DNA of 64,000 bases from Actinophytocola sp044466355 (GCF_044466355.1 NZ_JBITMQ010000004.1:248001-312000); one strand, 5' to 3'. Positions 33,551 to 41,810 are shown, counted from the first letter of the stretch. Numbers and translations: made by a program. The notes: generated from the letters alone by a model not told the origin.

Positions 33551-33739
33551 GTGGGCATTGACTTCGACGCCCTGAAGAACAAGGCGGCGGACCTCGTCGA
33601 GCAGCACGGCGACAAGATCGAGTCCGGCGTGGAGAAGGCCGGCGAGTTCGCCAAGAACAAGTTCGGCCATGACGAGCAGGTGGACCAGGTCGTGGACAAG
33701 ATCCAGGACGCCATCCCGGACAAGCCAAACCAGCAGTGA
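33551..33739 (+). CDS. MT0933-like antitoxin-family small protein (62 aa)
   Basis: A 62-residue charged helical protein: MGIDFDALKNKAADLVEQHG, then DKIESGVEKAGEFAKNKFGH, then DEQVDQVVDKIQDAIPDKPN. It matches the actinobacterial family annotated as antitoxin (MT0933/Rv0909-like), named for Rv0909 of M. tuberculosis. GTG 33551 has GGAGGGG five bases upstream and gives the standard family start. There is no recognisable toxin next to it. The following gene overlaps its stop by GTGA and encodes a glycolipid-binding-family protein, so the antitoxin label may not describe its real role here. Confidence 0.85.
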   Translation: MGIDFDALKNKAADLVEQHGDKIESGVEKAGEFAKNKFGHDEQVDQVVDKIQDAIPDKPNQQ

Positions 33740-34329
33740 CGACGACGCCGCCCGGCTCGCGCAAGCCGATCATCGTGACATGGCAGGGGACGAACCGGAC
33801 CAGCCTCGAGTCGGTCCGACTGTTCGTGTCCGACGGCAGGCTGCGTGCGTCCGGGCGGCTCATCGTCGCCAGCGAGACCCCCTACAGCGCCTCCTTCGAG
33901 TTCACCGCCGCCCGCAAGGGTGATGTCGGCCGCGGGCTACTGCGCACCACGGCCGCCGATACCGAACGTTCCGTCTCGGTGGGCCGCACCGAGGACGGCA
34001 TCTGGCTGATCGACGACGGCAACGGCGCGACCGCGCGCAACGAGTTCGAGGGCGCTGTCGATGTCGACGTCGCCGGGTCGGTCACCTTCACCGCGCTGCC
34101 TATTCGGCGCCTTGGCCTGCATCGGCGCGCCGGTGAGGTCGAACTTCCGGTTCTGTACGTGTCGATGCCGGACCTGGCGGTCAAGCTGGTCCGCCAGACG
34201 TACCGGACGGTGGAGATCACCGACGACGGCGCGGTCATCAACTACACCGACGCCCATCGCAGCGCCGACATCGTCGTCGACAAGGACGGCCTTCCCGTCA
34301 CGTATCCCGACGTGGCTCAACGCCTCTGA
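33736..34329 (+). CDS. Putative glycolipid-binding family protein
   Basis: A 197-residue protein of the family named putative glycolipid-binding (PF06475). It has a beta-rich barrel pattern: KPIIVTWQGTNRTSLESVRL; GRLRASGRLIVASETPYSAS; VSVGRTEDGIWLIDDGNG; DVDVAGSVTFTALPIRRLGL; and a C-terminal TVEITDDGAVINYTDAHR, then GLPVTYPDVAQRL. The lipid link of the family name is weakly grounded. GTG 33736 overlaps the preceding stop by GTGA, so both are translated together. Copy C of the composite repeat begins directly after the stop, as copy A does after the PmoA-family gene. Confidence 0.82.
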   Translation: MTTTPPGSRKPIIVTWQGTNRTSLESVRLFVSDGRLRASGRLIVASETPYSASFEFTAARKGDVGRGLLRTTAADTERSVSVGRTEDGIWLIDDGNGATARNEFEGAVDVDVAGSVTFTALPIRRLGLHRRAGEVELPVLYVSMPDLAVKLVRQTYRTVEITDDGAVINYTDAHRSADIVVDKDGLPVTYPDVAQRL

Positions 34330-34330
34330 G

Positions 34331-34520
34331 TTGTCCACAGGTAGGTCGGTTATCCACAGCTGACCGCTTGCGCCCTGGTTCTGTCGGTGGGTACCGGTAG
34401 ACTGGCATGGCGGGTGGCCCCCGGGATCGGGTGGGGGTTGAGGTTACGTACTGGGGGCCTTGTTTTCGCTGGTCAGCGGGGATTTGGGTGGCCGCTGCGT
34501 GGGGTGGTGTTCTCGCCGGA
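34331..34520 (+). repeat. Composite intergenic element, copy C (DnaA-box pair plus PafBC-type promoter)
   Basis: Boxes TTGTCCACA (34331-34339) and TTATCCACA (34350-34358) are followed by the promoter core 34381-34403 and the conserved downstream tract shared with copy A (57 identical bases from 34402). It reads toward the SIR2-like gene at 34868. Like copy A it abuts the stop codon of the upstream gene. Confidence 0.7.
34381..34403 (+). promoter_or_regulatory. PafBC/RecA-independent DNA-damage-type promoter core (copy C)
   Basis: CTGTCGGTG, eight bases, then TAGACT. The first gene downstream on this strand is the SIR2-like protein, after a 460-base leader containing tandem hairpins. Confidence 0.6.
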
Positions 34521-34610
34521 CGGGCTGATCTCGGGGAGGATGCAGGCCGTCTTTGTGGGCTTTCGCCCGGCTGGTGCACGGGGTGGGGGCCCGCTTCGCG
34601 GGCGGTTCAA

Positions 34611-34665
34611 TGTCCTGAAAGGCGCTTTCGGGACGTTGAGTGTCCCGAAAGGCGCTTTCGGGACA
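34611..34665. repeat. Two tandem palindromic hairpins upstream of the SIR2-like gene
   Basis: TGTCCTGAAAG-GCG-CTTTCGGGAC (34611-34634) and TGTCCCGAAAG-GCG-CTTTCGGGACA (34641-34665) are near-identical palindromes with a 30-base period. Each could form an 11-bp hairpin. Nothing else recognisable fills 34521-34867 beyond a short GC palindrome near 34590 (GCCCGC / GCGGGC). Confidence 0.65.
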
Positions 34666-34867
34666 TCGGTGGACGTTCGAGCTGCGTCGCTAAGGGGCGT
34701 GACGGTTTGATCGGGCGTTTTCGCAGGTCACGGGGTCCGTTGCCTGAGGCCGGGGCAAATGTGTGACAAATTGGTCGAACGCTGGGGGAGGGGTCGTCTC
34801 CGGTGTTATTCTGTGTTGCTCGGTCTGCTTTCGGGGTGGCTTTTCCACGGGTGGCGATAGGACATGG

Positions 34868-36535
34868 ATGACGAGGCCTGAGTCGAGCATTGTCGATCCC
34901 AGTACGTTCGTGGACGGGCACACCTTCTCCTTTCGTTCCCAGCCCTACCTGCGCGATCTCTTCGAGGCCGTCGCCAGGGGTTCGCTTCCGTTGGTTCTCG
35001 TGCTGGGGGCCGGGGTGTCGATGAACGCCAGCCTGCCGTCGTGGCGGGCGTTGATCGATAAGATGACGTCCGCGATCGACGAGGTCGCGTTGCGGAAAAT
35101 GGCGGTCCGGGACAGTTCCGATCCCATGCGGAAAGCCGAGATAATTCTCAACCTCGTCAAGCAGGGCAATCTCAACGTGCAGGACCACGAGGTCATTCGC
35201 GATGCCCTGTACCAGAAGAACTCGCCGGTTGTGCCCGGTCAGTTGGCGAACTCGATCGCGCGGCTCATCTACACGCACCGTGCGCACGTCAAGGTGCTGA
35301 CCACCAATTTCGACGACATTGTCGAGAAAGCGCTTTACCGGTACTTCGACGAATCGCGGGTCGGTGCCTTCTCCATCGCCCAGGTGGACGACTGGCGTGA
35401 ATGGGGCCACACCGCCGGGAACATCGGGGTCATGCACCTCCACGGCCTCGTTCGGCAGGGGCGGGACCCGAAGGCGCCGATAATCCTGACCGAATCGCAG
35501 TTCCTCAAGTACGGCTCGCGCGTGCGGGCGGCGATATCCGACGTGATCGACGGTGCCTGCACGATCTTCGTCGGGCTGAGCATGTCCGACCCGAACCTGG
35601 TCGGTCCGCTCTACCAGAGCGCCGGGACCACGTCACCGCGGTTCGCGCTCGTCGTGCCCACCCAGGAGGTCGACGCCTCGCTCGAGGAGTCCGCCCGGTA
35701 CGCGATCTCCTCGGCCCGCTACCTCGAGGAGAAGCTCGGCCTGTCGCCGATCTTCCTGAAGTCGTACTCGCAGCTCAACCAGGTCATCTCCGACCTCGCG
35801 CTCGCCTCCGTGGAACCCGAGCGCTACCTCGGCGTCGACGACCCCGCCGAGTCGCTCGTGTACGGTCACCGGCTCGACCGCGCGCTGCGGATGTGTTACG
35901 CGGCGATCGGCTGCACCACCCACGACTGGGCGCCCGTCGGGCAGGCCGCCGTCGAGTTCAACGAACGCCTCTACCAGGCCCTGAGCATTCCGGGCGGGCC
36001 GCTCGACGTCCTCCAGCGGATGAGCGGGCTCTACCGCACCACCAGGCTCGGCGGGCTCGACGGGGAGAACTTCGGGCTGTCGCTGTGGCTGCGGACCCGC
36101 GACCAGGTGGCCGCCAAGGAGACCTACTCGCTGTGCATGGTCGGGACCTCGGCCTACACGCACCGCGAGGAGTGGTCCATGCGGCGCGAGATCCCCGTCT
36201 CCGCCGGCACCGAGTTCACCGCCGCCCAAGCCGTGTTCCAGGGCAGCGGGCAGGCCGCGAACGTCACGCCGTCACCCAACTCCCGGATGTGGCGCGGGGT
36301 CGTGGCGGCGCCGGTGGTGCTGGTGGCGAGCGGCAGCGACAAGAACATCCACGGCGAGCCCGCCGACAGCCTCACCATCGGGGCGATCACGCTGAACTCG
36401 ACCCACCTGGTGACCGACGACGATGAGGCCGAGGCGGACGACTTCTCCATCATCAAACGGCTCAAGGCGGCGCACTACGACGAAATGACCGCCAGCCTGC
36501 AAAAAGCCGCTGAGTTCGTGTTGAACTTAGGCTGA
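34868..36535 (+). CDS. SIR2-like domain protein with GAF-like C-terminal region
   Basis: A 555-residue soluble protein. Residues about 35-270 form a SIR2-like NAD-binding domain: VLVLGAGVSMNASLPSW (GAG at 47-49), VLTTNFDDIVEKAL (Asn147, Asp149), GVMHLHGLV (His192) and FVGLSMSDPNL. The set matches SIR2 domains that act as NAD+ hydrolases in several bacterial defence systems rather than protein deacetylases with a Cys4 zinc site, which is absent. Residues about 340-555 are less clear. RMWRGVVAAPVVLVASGSDK and SLTIGAITLNSTHLV resemble GAF-domain strands. ATG 34868 is chosen since homology starts soon after; the ribosome site is weak. It stands alone. The first third uses more A/T-ending codons than neighbouring genes, consistent with horizontal acquisition. 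Confidence 0.85.
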   Translation: MTRPESSIVDPSTFVDGHTFSFRSQPYLRDLFEAVARGSLPLVLVLGAGVSMNASLPSWRALIDKMTSAIDEVALRKMAVRDSSDPMRKAEIILNLVKQGNLNVQDHEVIRDALYQKNSPVVPGQLANSIARLIYTHRAHVKVLTTNFDDIVEKALYRYFDESRVGAFSIAQVDDWREWGHTAGNIGVMHLHGLVRQGRDPKAPIILTESQFLKYGSRVRAAISDVIDGACTIFVGLSMSDPNLVGPLYQSAGTTSPRFALVVPTQEVDASLEESARYAISSARYLEEKLGLSPIFLKSYSQLNQVISDLALASVEPERYLGVDDPAESLVYGHRLDRALRMCYAAIGCTTHDWAPVGQAAVEFNERLYQALSIPGGPLDVLQRMSGLYRTTRLGGLDGENFGLSLWLRTRDQVAAKETYSLCMVGTSAYTHREEWSMRREIPVSAGTEFTAAQAVFQGSGQAANVTPSPNSRMWRGVVAAPVVLVASGSDKNIHGEPADSLTIGAITLNSTHLVTDDDEAEADDFSIIKRLKAAHYDEMTASLQKAAEFVLNLG

Positions 36536-36754
36536 CTTCCTCGGCTTCGCCCGTTTGACCCGCACCATCGGCACCGGCCCCGGCACCGAGACGTAAACGC
36601 GGCCGCCGACGACTCTCCTCGGTGACTGATCGATTACCGACTCGGTCTGATCGTCGTCGTTCATGGTGGCCAACGTCGCCTCGGAACTCGTCTGCACTGC
36701 TCTCATCCCTTCACCAAGCGTCAGGGTTCGAACACACTCGCCGATGTTCCCCAT
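36527..36754 (-). CDS. Small hypothetical protein (up to 75 aa)
   Basis: A short minus-strand frame whose stop overlaps the 3' end of the SIR2-like gene by nine bases. It is acidic then basic (ATMNDDDQTESVIDQSPRRV; YVSVPGPVPMVRVKRAKPRK). No family is recognised. Internal ATGs at 36706 and 36664 are possible starts and none has a convincing ribosome site. It could be a partner of the SIR2-like gene or a chance frame. Confidence 0.35.
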   Translation of the reverse strand: MGNIGECVRTLTLGEGMRAVQTSSEATLATMNDDDQTESVIDQSPRRVVGGRVYVSVPGPVPMVRVKRAKPRKSA

Positions 36755-36854
36755 GGCGAATTCCCAATGCTACGGGGTGGTGCTGAACGGTAGCAATCGT
36801 CGTTGCCCGCGGGGTCGATTTCTCCACTGATCTTGTTACCACCCTGTAGCGCGA

Positions 36855-37820
36855 TTATGCAGGGAGAGCGCCTATTGCGGTGTCTCCTTCCAGACGTAAC
36901 AGCCGGCCGCCCGCCGTGCCCAGGTCACGCAGCGTTTCGAACGCTTCCGGATCCGTCAGGTCGATCGGGAATTCCTCCCGGTCCGCGCCCCGCAGATCCT
37001 CGAGCTGCTGCCTGCCATCGTGGCCCGCGCGGACCGTCGCCGCCAGGCCGCCCGTCGACGCCAGCGCGCCACGGGCCGCGCCGAGGCGGCCCAGCGCCTC
37101 GTCCACCGCCGCCAGCAGCGGGCCCCGGTTGCCCTCACACATGGCGAGCACCAGTTCGGGCCTCGTGGTCATCACGCGGGTGCCGTCGCGGAACGAGCCC
37201 GCGGCCAGCGACAGCGCGAGCGAGCCGCCGTCCGCGCCCGTCGACGCCAGCACCGCGGCCAGGATGTGCGGCAGGTGCGAGATCCGCGCGACCGCCGCGT
37301 CGTGCTCCCTGGTCGTCGTCGGGACCACCTCCGCACCGCACGCCAGCGCCAGCTCGGCCGCCGCCCGCCACGCGTCACGTGGGACGTCCTCGTCGGTCGT
37401 CACCACCCACGCCGCGCCGTCGAACAGCGACTCCTCCGCCGCGTCCCAGCCCGACGCCGACTTGCCCGCCATGGGGTGGCCGCCCGCGTAACGCGCGTTC
37501 GGCAGCCGCTTCGCGACCGCGTCCGCCACCGGCTGCTTCACGCTCACCACGTCCGTGAGCAGGCAGTCGGGGGCGTGCGCGGCGACCTCCCGGAGCACGT
37601 CGTCCACGGCGGGCAGCGGCACCGCGACCACCACCAGCGCGTCGGAGCGGGCGGCACGGGCCAGCGCCGCGGTCACCGTCGGCTCCACCCTCGGGTCCGT
37701 CACCGGTTCGTGGGACGCGCCGAACGCCTCCCACCCCGCTCTCGTCGCCGCCTTCAGGACGGAGCCGCCGATCAGGCCGAGGCCCAGCACACACACAGGT
37801 CGCACAGGTCCATCCTTCAC
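36855..37820 (-). CDS. tyrA: Prephenate dehydrogenase
   Basis: A 321-residue enzyme converting prephenate to 4-hydroxyphenylpyruvate in tyrosine synthesis, using NAD(P)+. The Rossmann motif VCVLGLGLIGGSVLKAATRA starts near residue 8. DVVSVKQPVADAV and GGHPMAGKSASGWDAAEESL (the HPMAG motif) are near residues 95-125. The helical dimerisation domain has RISHLPHILAAVLAST and AGSFRDGTRVMTTRPELVLA. There is no C-terminal ACT domain, so feedback control must differ from ACT-containing forms. GTG 37820 overlaps the stop of the M20 hydrolase by GTGA. In actinomycetes tyrA often lies beside tadA, as here. Confidence 0.93.
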   Translation of the reverse strand: MKDGPVRPVCVLGLGLIGGSVLKAATRAGWEAFGASHEPVTDPRVEPTVTAALARAARSDALVVVAVPLPAVDDVLREVAAHAPDCLLTDVVSVKQPVADAVAKRLPNARYAGGHPMAGKSASGWDAAEESLFDGAAWVVTTDEDVPRDAWRAAAELALACGAEVVPTTTREHDAAVARISHLPHILAAVLASTGADGGSLALSLAAGSFRDGTRVMTTRPELVLAMCEGNRGPLLAAVDEALGRLGAARGALASTGGLAATVRAGHDGRQQLEDLRGADREEFPIDLTDPEAFETLRDLGTAGGRLLRLEGDTAIGALPA

Positions 37821-39037
37821 CGCAGGGCGTCCAGTGCGAACGCCGCGTACAGCGCCACCCCGTGCGCGAACGCCGACTCGTCGAAGTGGACGCGGTTCGA
37901 GTGGTTGGGCGCCGCCTCGTCCGGCGTCACACCGGGCGGGCACGCACCGAGGAACGCCAGCGCACCCGGCACCTGCTGCAGCACGTACGAGAAGTCCTCC
38001 GCGGCCATCAGCGGTTCCGGCATCAGCGCGCTGTTCTTCTGGCCGAGAACGGCCCCCGCCAGCTCGAGGACCCGGTTCGCCACCGCGCCGTCGTTGTTCG
38101 TGGGCGGGTAGCCGGTGTTGATCTTGAAAGTGGACGTGCAGCCGTGCGCGGCCGCGATGTGCTCGCACACCTTCGGGATCTCCGCCTGCACCATCGCGCG
38201 GGTGCGGTCGGAGAGGGTGCGCATCGTGCCCTCCAGCTCCGCGGTCTCCGGGATGATGTTCGACGTCGTGCCCGCCGTGATCCGGCCGACGGTCAGCACC
38301 GCCGGGTCGAACACGCTGAACCGGCGCGTCACCATCGTCTGCAGCGCGCCGACCATCGCCGCCGCGGCGGGCACCGGGTCGACGGCGCGGTCGGGCATCG
38401 CACCGTGCCCGCCCTTGCCGGTGACCGTGACCGTGTACGCGTCGGCGCTCGCCATCATCGGCCCTGGCCTGCACATCACCACCCCGGACGGCGCCGTGGA
38501 CGTGATGTGCAGGGCGAACGCCTGCTCCACCGGTCGTCCCGCCGCCTCCAGCACGCCTTCCTCCAGCATGAACCGCGCGCCGTGCTGCCCCTCCTCGCCG
38601 GGCTGGAACATGAACACGACCTTGCCCGTCAGCGCGTCCCGCCTGCTGTTCAGCAGCCGGGCGGCGGACACGAGCATCGCCGTGTGCGTGTCGTGACCGC
38701 AGGCGTGCATCGTCCCCTCGGTCTCCGAGGCGAACGCGAGCCCGGAGTCCTCCCGCAGCGGCAGCGCGTCCATGTCCCCGCGCAGCAGCACCGTCGGACC
38801 CGGCCGGTCGCCGTTCAGCACCGCGATGACCGAGCTGCACGTCGTGCCCGTGCTGACGTGCAGCCCGAGCCCGTCGAGCGCGTGCAGCACCGCGGCCTGC
38901 GTCAGCGGCAGGTCGAGACCCACTTCCGGGTGTTTGTGCAGCTGCCTGCGCAGCGCCACCGTCCTCGGCTGGAGTGCGCGGGCGGCCTCGAGCAGGCCGG
39001 TGAACCTCGGATCGTCGGTGAGCGTCGCGGGAGTCAT
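37817..39037 (-). CDS. M20-family amidohydrolase (hippurate hydrolase/aminoacylase-like)
   Basis: A 406-residue metallo-amidohydrolase. The metal-binding and catalytic motifs are present: LLRGDMDALPLREDSG, MHACGHDTHTAMLVSAARLL, VFMFQPGEEGQHGARFMLEE, and a C-terminal MAAEDFSYVLQQVPGALAFL. The lid domain begins at GPMMASADAYTVTVTGKGGH. Family members release amino acids from N-acyl or N-aroyl conjugates. ATG 39037 is used; a GTG-rich extension to 39067 is possible. It is coupled to tyrA by GTGA. It is divergent from the tadA-associated gene. Confidence 0.92.
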   Translation of the reverse strand: MTPATLTDDPRFTGLLEAARALQPRTVALRRQLHKHPEVGLDLPLTQAAVLHALDGLGLHVSTGTTCSSVIAVLNGDRPGPTVLLRGDMDALPLREDSGLAFASETEGTMHACGHDTHTAMLVSAARLLNSRRDALTGKVVFMFQPGEEGQHGARFMLEEGVLEAAGRPVEQAFALHITSTAPSGVVMCRPGPMMASADAYTVTVTGKGGHGAMPDRAVDPVPAAAAMVGALQTMVTRRFSVFDPAVLTVGRITAGTTSNIIPETAELEGTMRTLSDRTRAMVQAEIPKVCEHIAAAHGCTSTFKINTGYPPTNNDGAVANRVLELAGAVLGQKNSALMPEPLMAAEDFSYVLQQVPGALAFLGACPPGVTPDEAAPNHSNRVHFDESAFAHGVALYAAFALDALR

Positions 39038-39108
39038 CCCATGATGATCGCGCAACACTCCGGCCACTGCTTCTTCCTGCGGCCGAACTTGAGGAATACC
39101 GTGTCCCC

Positions 39109-39609
39109 ATGTCCGAGCAGGACCCGGTGACGGGCTTCGCGATCGCCGTCGTTCGCGAAGAAGGCAAGTGGCGGTGCACGGCCATGGCGAGCTCGGCGTT
39201 GAGCGAGCTCGACACGGCGATCACCGAGCTGCGCAAGATCAGATCGACCGGGGCGGTGTTCGGCCTGCTCGACGTGGATGACCAGTTCTTCCTCGTCCTG
39301 CGGCCGGGACCCGGCGGCGTCCAGCTGCTGCTGTCCGACGCGGCCGCCGCACTCGACTACGACATCGCCGCCGACGCGCTCGACCTGCTCCGTGTCGACC
39401 CGCCGGCCGACTACGACGACGACGAGATCTGGCCGGAGGGCGCGCTCGACATCCTCGCCGACATCGGCCTGCCCGCCGCCGAGCTGCAGGTGATCGTCGG
39501 CGAGGTCGACCTCTACCCCGACGAGCAGCTGCAGATCATCGCGCAGCGGTGCGGCTTCGCCGACGAGTTCGCCAAGCTCCTCGACACCATGGACACCATC
39601 GCCCAGTGA
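39109..39609 (+). CDS. tRNA adenosine deaminase-associated protein
   Basis: A 166-residue acidic protein of the actinobacterial family always found before tadA. Recognisable segments are GFAIAVVREEGKWRCTAMAS, GAVFGLLDVDDQFFLVLRPG, PADYDDDEIWPEGALDILAD and LYPDEQLQIIAQRCGFADEF. Its role is unproven but the strict neighbourhood suggests it assists or regulates the deaminase. TadA starts inside its stop codon (GTGA), so the two are translated together. Confidence 0.9.
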   Translation: MSEQDPVTGFAIAVVREEGKWRCTAMASSALSELDTAITELRKIRSTGAVFGLLDVDDQFFLVLRPGPGGVQLLLSDAAAALDYDIAADALDLLRVDPPADYDDDEIWPEGALDILADIGLPAAELQVIVGEVDLYPDEQLQIIAQRCGFADEFAKLLDTMDTIAQ

Positions 39610-40076
39610 GCAGGCAGGCCCACGAGGACCAGGTCCGCGCCGCACTCGACGTCGCGCGACGCGCGCACGCGACCGGCGACGTGCCGATCGGCGCGCTCGT
39701 GCTCGCACCGGACGGCACCGAGCTGGCCGCCGCCTGCAACGCCCGCGAGGCCCTCGGCGACCCCACCGCCCACGCCGAGATCCTCGCGCTGCGCGAGGCG
39801 GCCACCCGCCACGGCGACGGCTGGCGCCTCACCGGCTGCACGCTCGTCGTCACGGTGGAGCCGTGCACGATGTGCGCGGGCGCGCTCGTGCTCGCCCGCG
39901 TGGCCCGCGTCGTGTTCGGCGCGTGGGAGCCGCGCACGGGTGCGGTCGGGTCCTTGTGGGACGTGGTGCGTGACCGCAGGCTGACGCACCGCCCGGAGGT
40001 GGTGGGCGGAGTGCTGGCCGACGAGTGCGCTGCCCTGCTCGACGAGTTCTTCGCCACCCACCGGGCAGGCGGCTAG
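39606..40076 (+). CDS. tadA: tRNA-specific adenosine deaminase
   Basis: A 156-residue zinc deaminase that converts A34 to inosine in tRNA-Arg(ACG), the tRNA encoded at 10207 in this window. The zinc motif HAE is at residues 56-58 and PCTMC at 86-90; Glu58 is the proton shuttle. A typical C-terminal GAVGSLWDVVRDRRLTHRPE segment follows. GTG 39606 overlaps the upstream stop by GTGA. Its TAG stop is shared, as the palindrome CTAG, with the stop of the convergent acetyltransferase gene. Confidence 0.94.
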   Translation: MSRQAHEDQVRAALDVARRAHATGDVPIGALVLAPDGTELAAACNAREALGDPTAHAEILALREAATRHGDGWRLTGCTLVVTVEPCTMCAGALVLARVARVVFGAWEPRTGAVGSLWDVVRDRRLTHRPEVVGGVLADECAALLDEFFATHRAGG

Positions 40077-40579
40077 GCCGACCAGTCCACGGGTGTCACA
40101 GTCCCGGTTGCCCAGTCCCGGCGCAGGATCGCGTAGCCGACGGAGTCGTGTAAGTGGTCGGGCCCCGGCCAGGCGTCCCGGTAACGGGCCTCCTTGACGT
40201 AGCCGACCTTCGTGAAGACGTGTCGCATGGCGCTGTTGTCCGCCCTTGTTGTCCCTTCGATCCGGTTGGTCGCGTAGTTGGTGAAGACGTGCGAGGTCAG
40301 CCACCGCACCGCGGCGGTGCCGACCCCACGCCCGCGTGCCGACGCACGCACGCGTAAGTCGAACAGCGGAGTCCCGTCGTCGAGGTCGAGTAACCGGACG
40401 AGCCCCAGCCGCGTCCCGTCGTCGACGATCCAGAAGGCGTCGTCGTACGCCCCACTGGCGACCCGGGCGCGCACGGTTTCGCCGTCGGGCTTCGGCTCGG
40501 TGTGGAACGGCCATTCCTCGGCGGTCATGAAGGCGACGACGTCGTCGGCCTCGTGCCGCTGGACCTGGGAGAACTCCAT
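40073..40579 (-). CDS. GNAT-family N-acetyltransferase
   Basis: A 168-residue acetyltransferase. The acetyl-CoA-binding motif A appears as LRVRASARGRGVGTAAVRWL near residue 85, followed by NRIEGTTRADNSAMRHVFTK and VGYVKEARYRDAWPGPDHLH, typical of RimJ/RimL-like enzymes. The substrate is unknown. ATG 40579 gives the normal family start. It overlaps tadA tail-to-tail by four bases. Confidence 0.9.
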   Translation of the reverse strand: MEFSQVQRHEADDVVAFMTAEEWPFHTEPKPDGETVRARVASGAYDDAFWIVDDGTRLGLVRLLDLDDGTPLFDLRVRASARGRGVGTAAVRWLTSHVFTNYATNRIEGTTRADNSAMRHVFTKVGYVKEARYRDAWPGPDHLHDSVGYAILRRDWATGTVTPVDWSA

Positions 40580-40663
40580 GGCGGCGAAGCTAGCAGCGAG
40601 CACCGACAAAAGCCGGGGGGTTTCCGGCCACCCCATCGGGTGAATGTCAGCTGACGTGGGCCG

Positions 40664-41533
40664 TCACGTCAGTGCCAGGCGCATGCCCACGGTGTGGCGC
40701 TCGGGCATCTCCGTGGCACGGCAGATGAACACCCGCCGCCCGCCGACGTCGGTGTACCTGTTGACGGAGATCCGGTGGTCCGGCGGGGTGAAGCCGATCG
40801 GTTCGCAGCTGGCGTCGAACCCGGTCGGCAGGCTCACCTGGTACTCGAGGTGCCGGATGCGCAGCAGTTCCGTGGCGCCGAGGACGAACCGTTCGGCGGC
40901 GCCGCCGTGCATCAACGGCAGGCATTTGGCGGGCCAGAAACGCGTCATCTCCATCCGGATCACCTGACCCATGCGCACTGGTGAATGAAAGTGCACGATC
41001 GACATCAACCTGGCGTCCGAAAGCCACGAGTTCGTGATGCTCCACTGTTTTGTCGGCCGCCCGTCGATCTCGATGGCGTCGGCATTCACCAGCACATTCC
41101 TTCGGTACTTCGCGGGCTGGTTCCAATCACTGCCGAGCTGGAACCTGATGAAATACACGTGGTCGCGTTCGGCGACGGCCTCCAGCACGACGACCTCGCG
41201 CACGTCCCCGTTCGCCTGAATGTGCACTTTCTGGTGCCAGTTCTCCACCGAGGCCAGCAACCCGTCCCGCGCGGCGGACCCGTTGCCCACCACGAAGTCG
41301 CAGTATCTGGCCACGAGGTGCGCGCAGTCCTCGGTCGCCCGCCCGGCCGCCCGCCCCTCGACGAGAAAGACGCCGACCACACCGACCGCGCACACAATGG
41401 CGACGACAGTTGCCGTGACGCGAAGTCCCCCATTTCCCGACACGGCCACCAATATCGCGGCAACTGCCACCAACGCGACCCCGGCGAGCGCGAAGACACT
41501 CCGCCGCCGGAAAGAGAGGTAATTCGTGAACAT
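40664..41533 (-). CDS. Membrane protein of unknown function with two N-terminal helices
   Basis: A 289-residue protein. After MFTNYLSFRRR come two transmembrane helices, about residues 12-32 (VFALAGVALVAVAAILVAVS) and 36-58 (LRVTATVVAIVCAVGVVGVF). A soluble domain of about 230 residues with mixed strands follows (HLVARYCDFVVGNGSAARDG; HVYFIRFQLGSDWNQPAKYR; TNSWLSDARLMSIVHFHSPV; RRVFICRATEMPERHTVG). I recognise no family. The start has GGGGAGGAG ten bases upstream. The divergent sigma-factor operon begins about 280 bases away; a functional link (membrane sensor plus sigma factor) is only a guess. Confidence 0.75.
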   Translation of the reverse strand: MFTNYLSFRRRSVFALAGVALVAVAAILVAVSGNGGLRVTATVVAIVCAVGVVGVFLVEGRAAGRATEDCAHLVARYCDFVVGNGSAARDGLLASVENWHQKVHIQANGDVREVVVLEAVAERDHVYFIRFQLGSDWNQPAKYRRNVLVNADAIEIDGRPTKQWSITNSWLSDARLMSIVHFHSPVRMGQVIRMEMTRFWPAKCLPLMHGGAAERFVLGATELLRIRHLEYQVSLPTGFDASCEPIGFTPPDHRISVNRYTDVGGRRVFICRATEMPERHTVGMRLALT

Positions 41534-41572
41534 GGATTTACCACTCCTCCCCGCCAGCCACCAGGAAAGCGC

Positions 41573-41607
41573 GACCGCCTGCCGGTGAGCCGGCACGACA
41601 GGCGGTC
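41573..41607. other. Stem-loop in the divergent intergenic region
   Basis: A nine-bp outer stem GACCGCCTG/CAGGCGGTC with an inner CCGG-TGAG-CCGG lies 40 bases upstream of the membrane-protein gene. It could be a leader hairpin or operator. The rest of 41534-41810 is AT-richer promoter-like sequence with no clear boxes. Confidence 0.35.
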
Positions 41608-41810
41608 ACGGCCAGGATAAGGTAAAAACAACCAACCCGGTTACGTCATTCAGGCGTATTTGCGAAACGATATTCAAGAAAAGGGGGCGGTCCATGGACC
41701 CGGTCCCGGGAGCGCGAACCGGCGGTAAAGATTTGGGGCCTGTCCTGCGTCTTGCTTGGTAGGACGGCCATCCACCGGTGGTGGCCGCGGTGAGCAGGAG
41801 GGTGGCGGTT

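Noticed and set aside
33551..34329. The antitoxin-family gene and next gene as a classical toxin-antitoxin pair
   Set aside because: The downstream protein resembles the PF06475 glycolipid-binding family, not any toxin I recognise.
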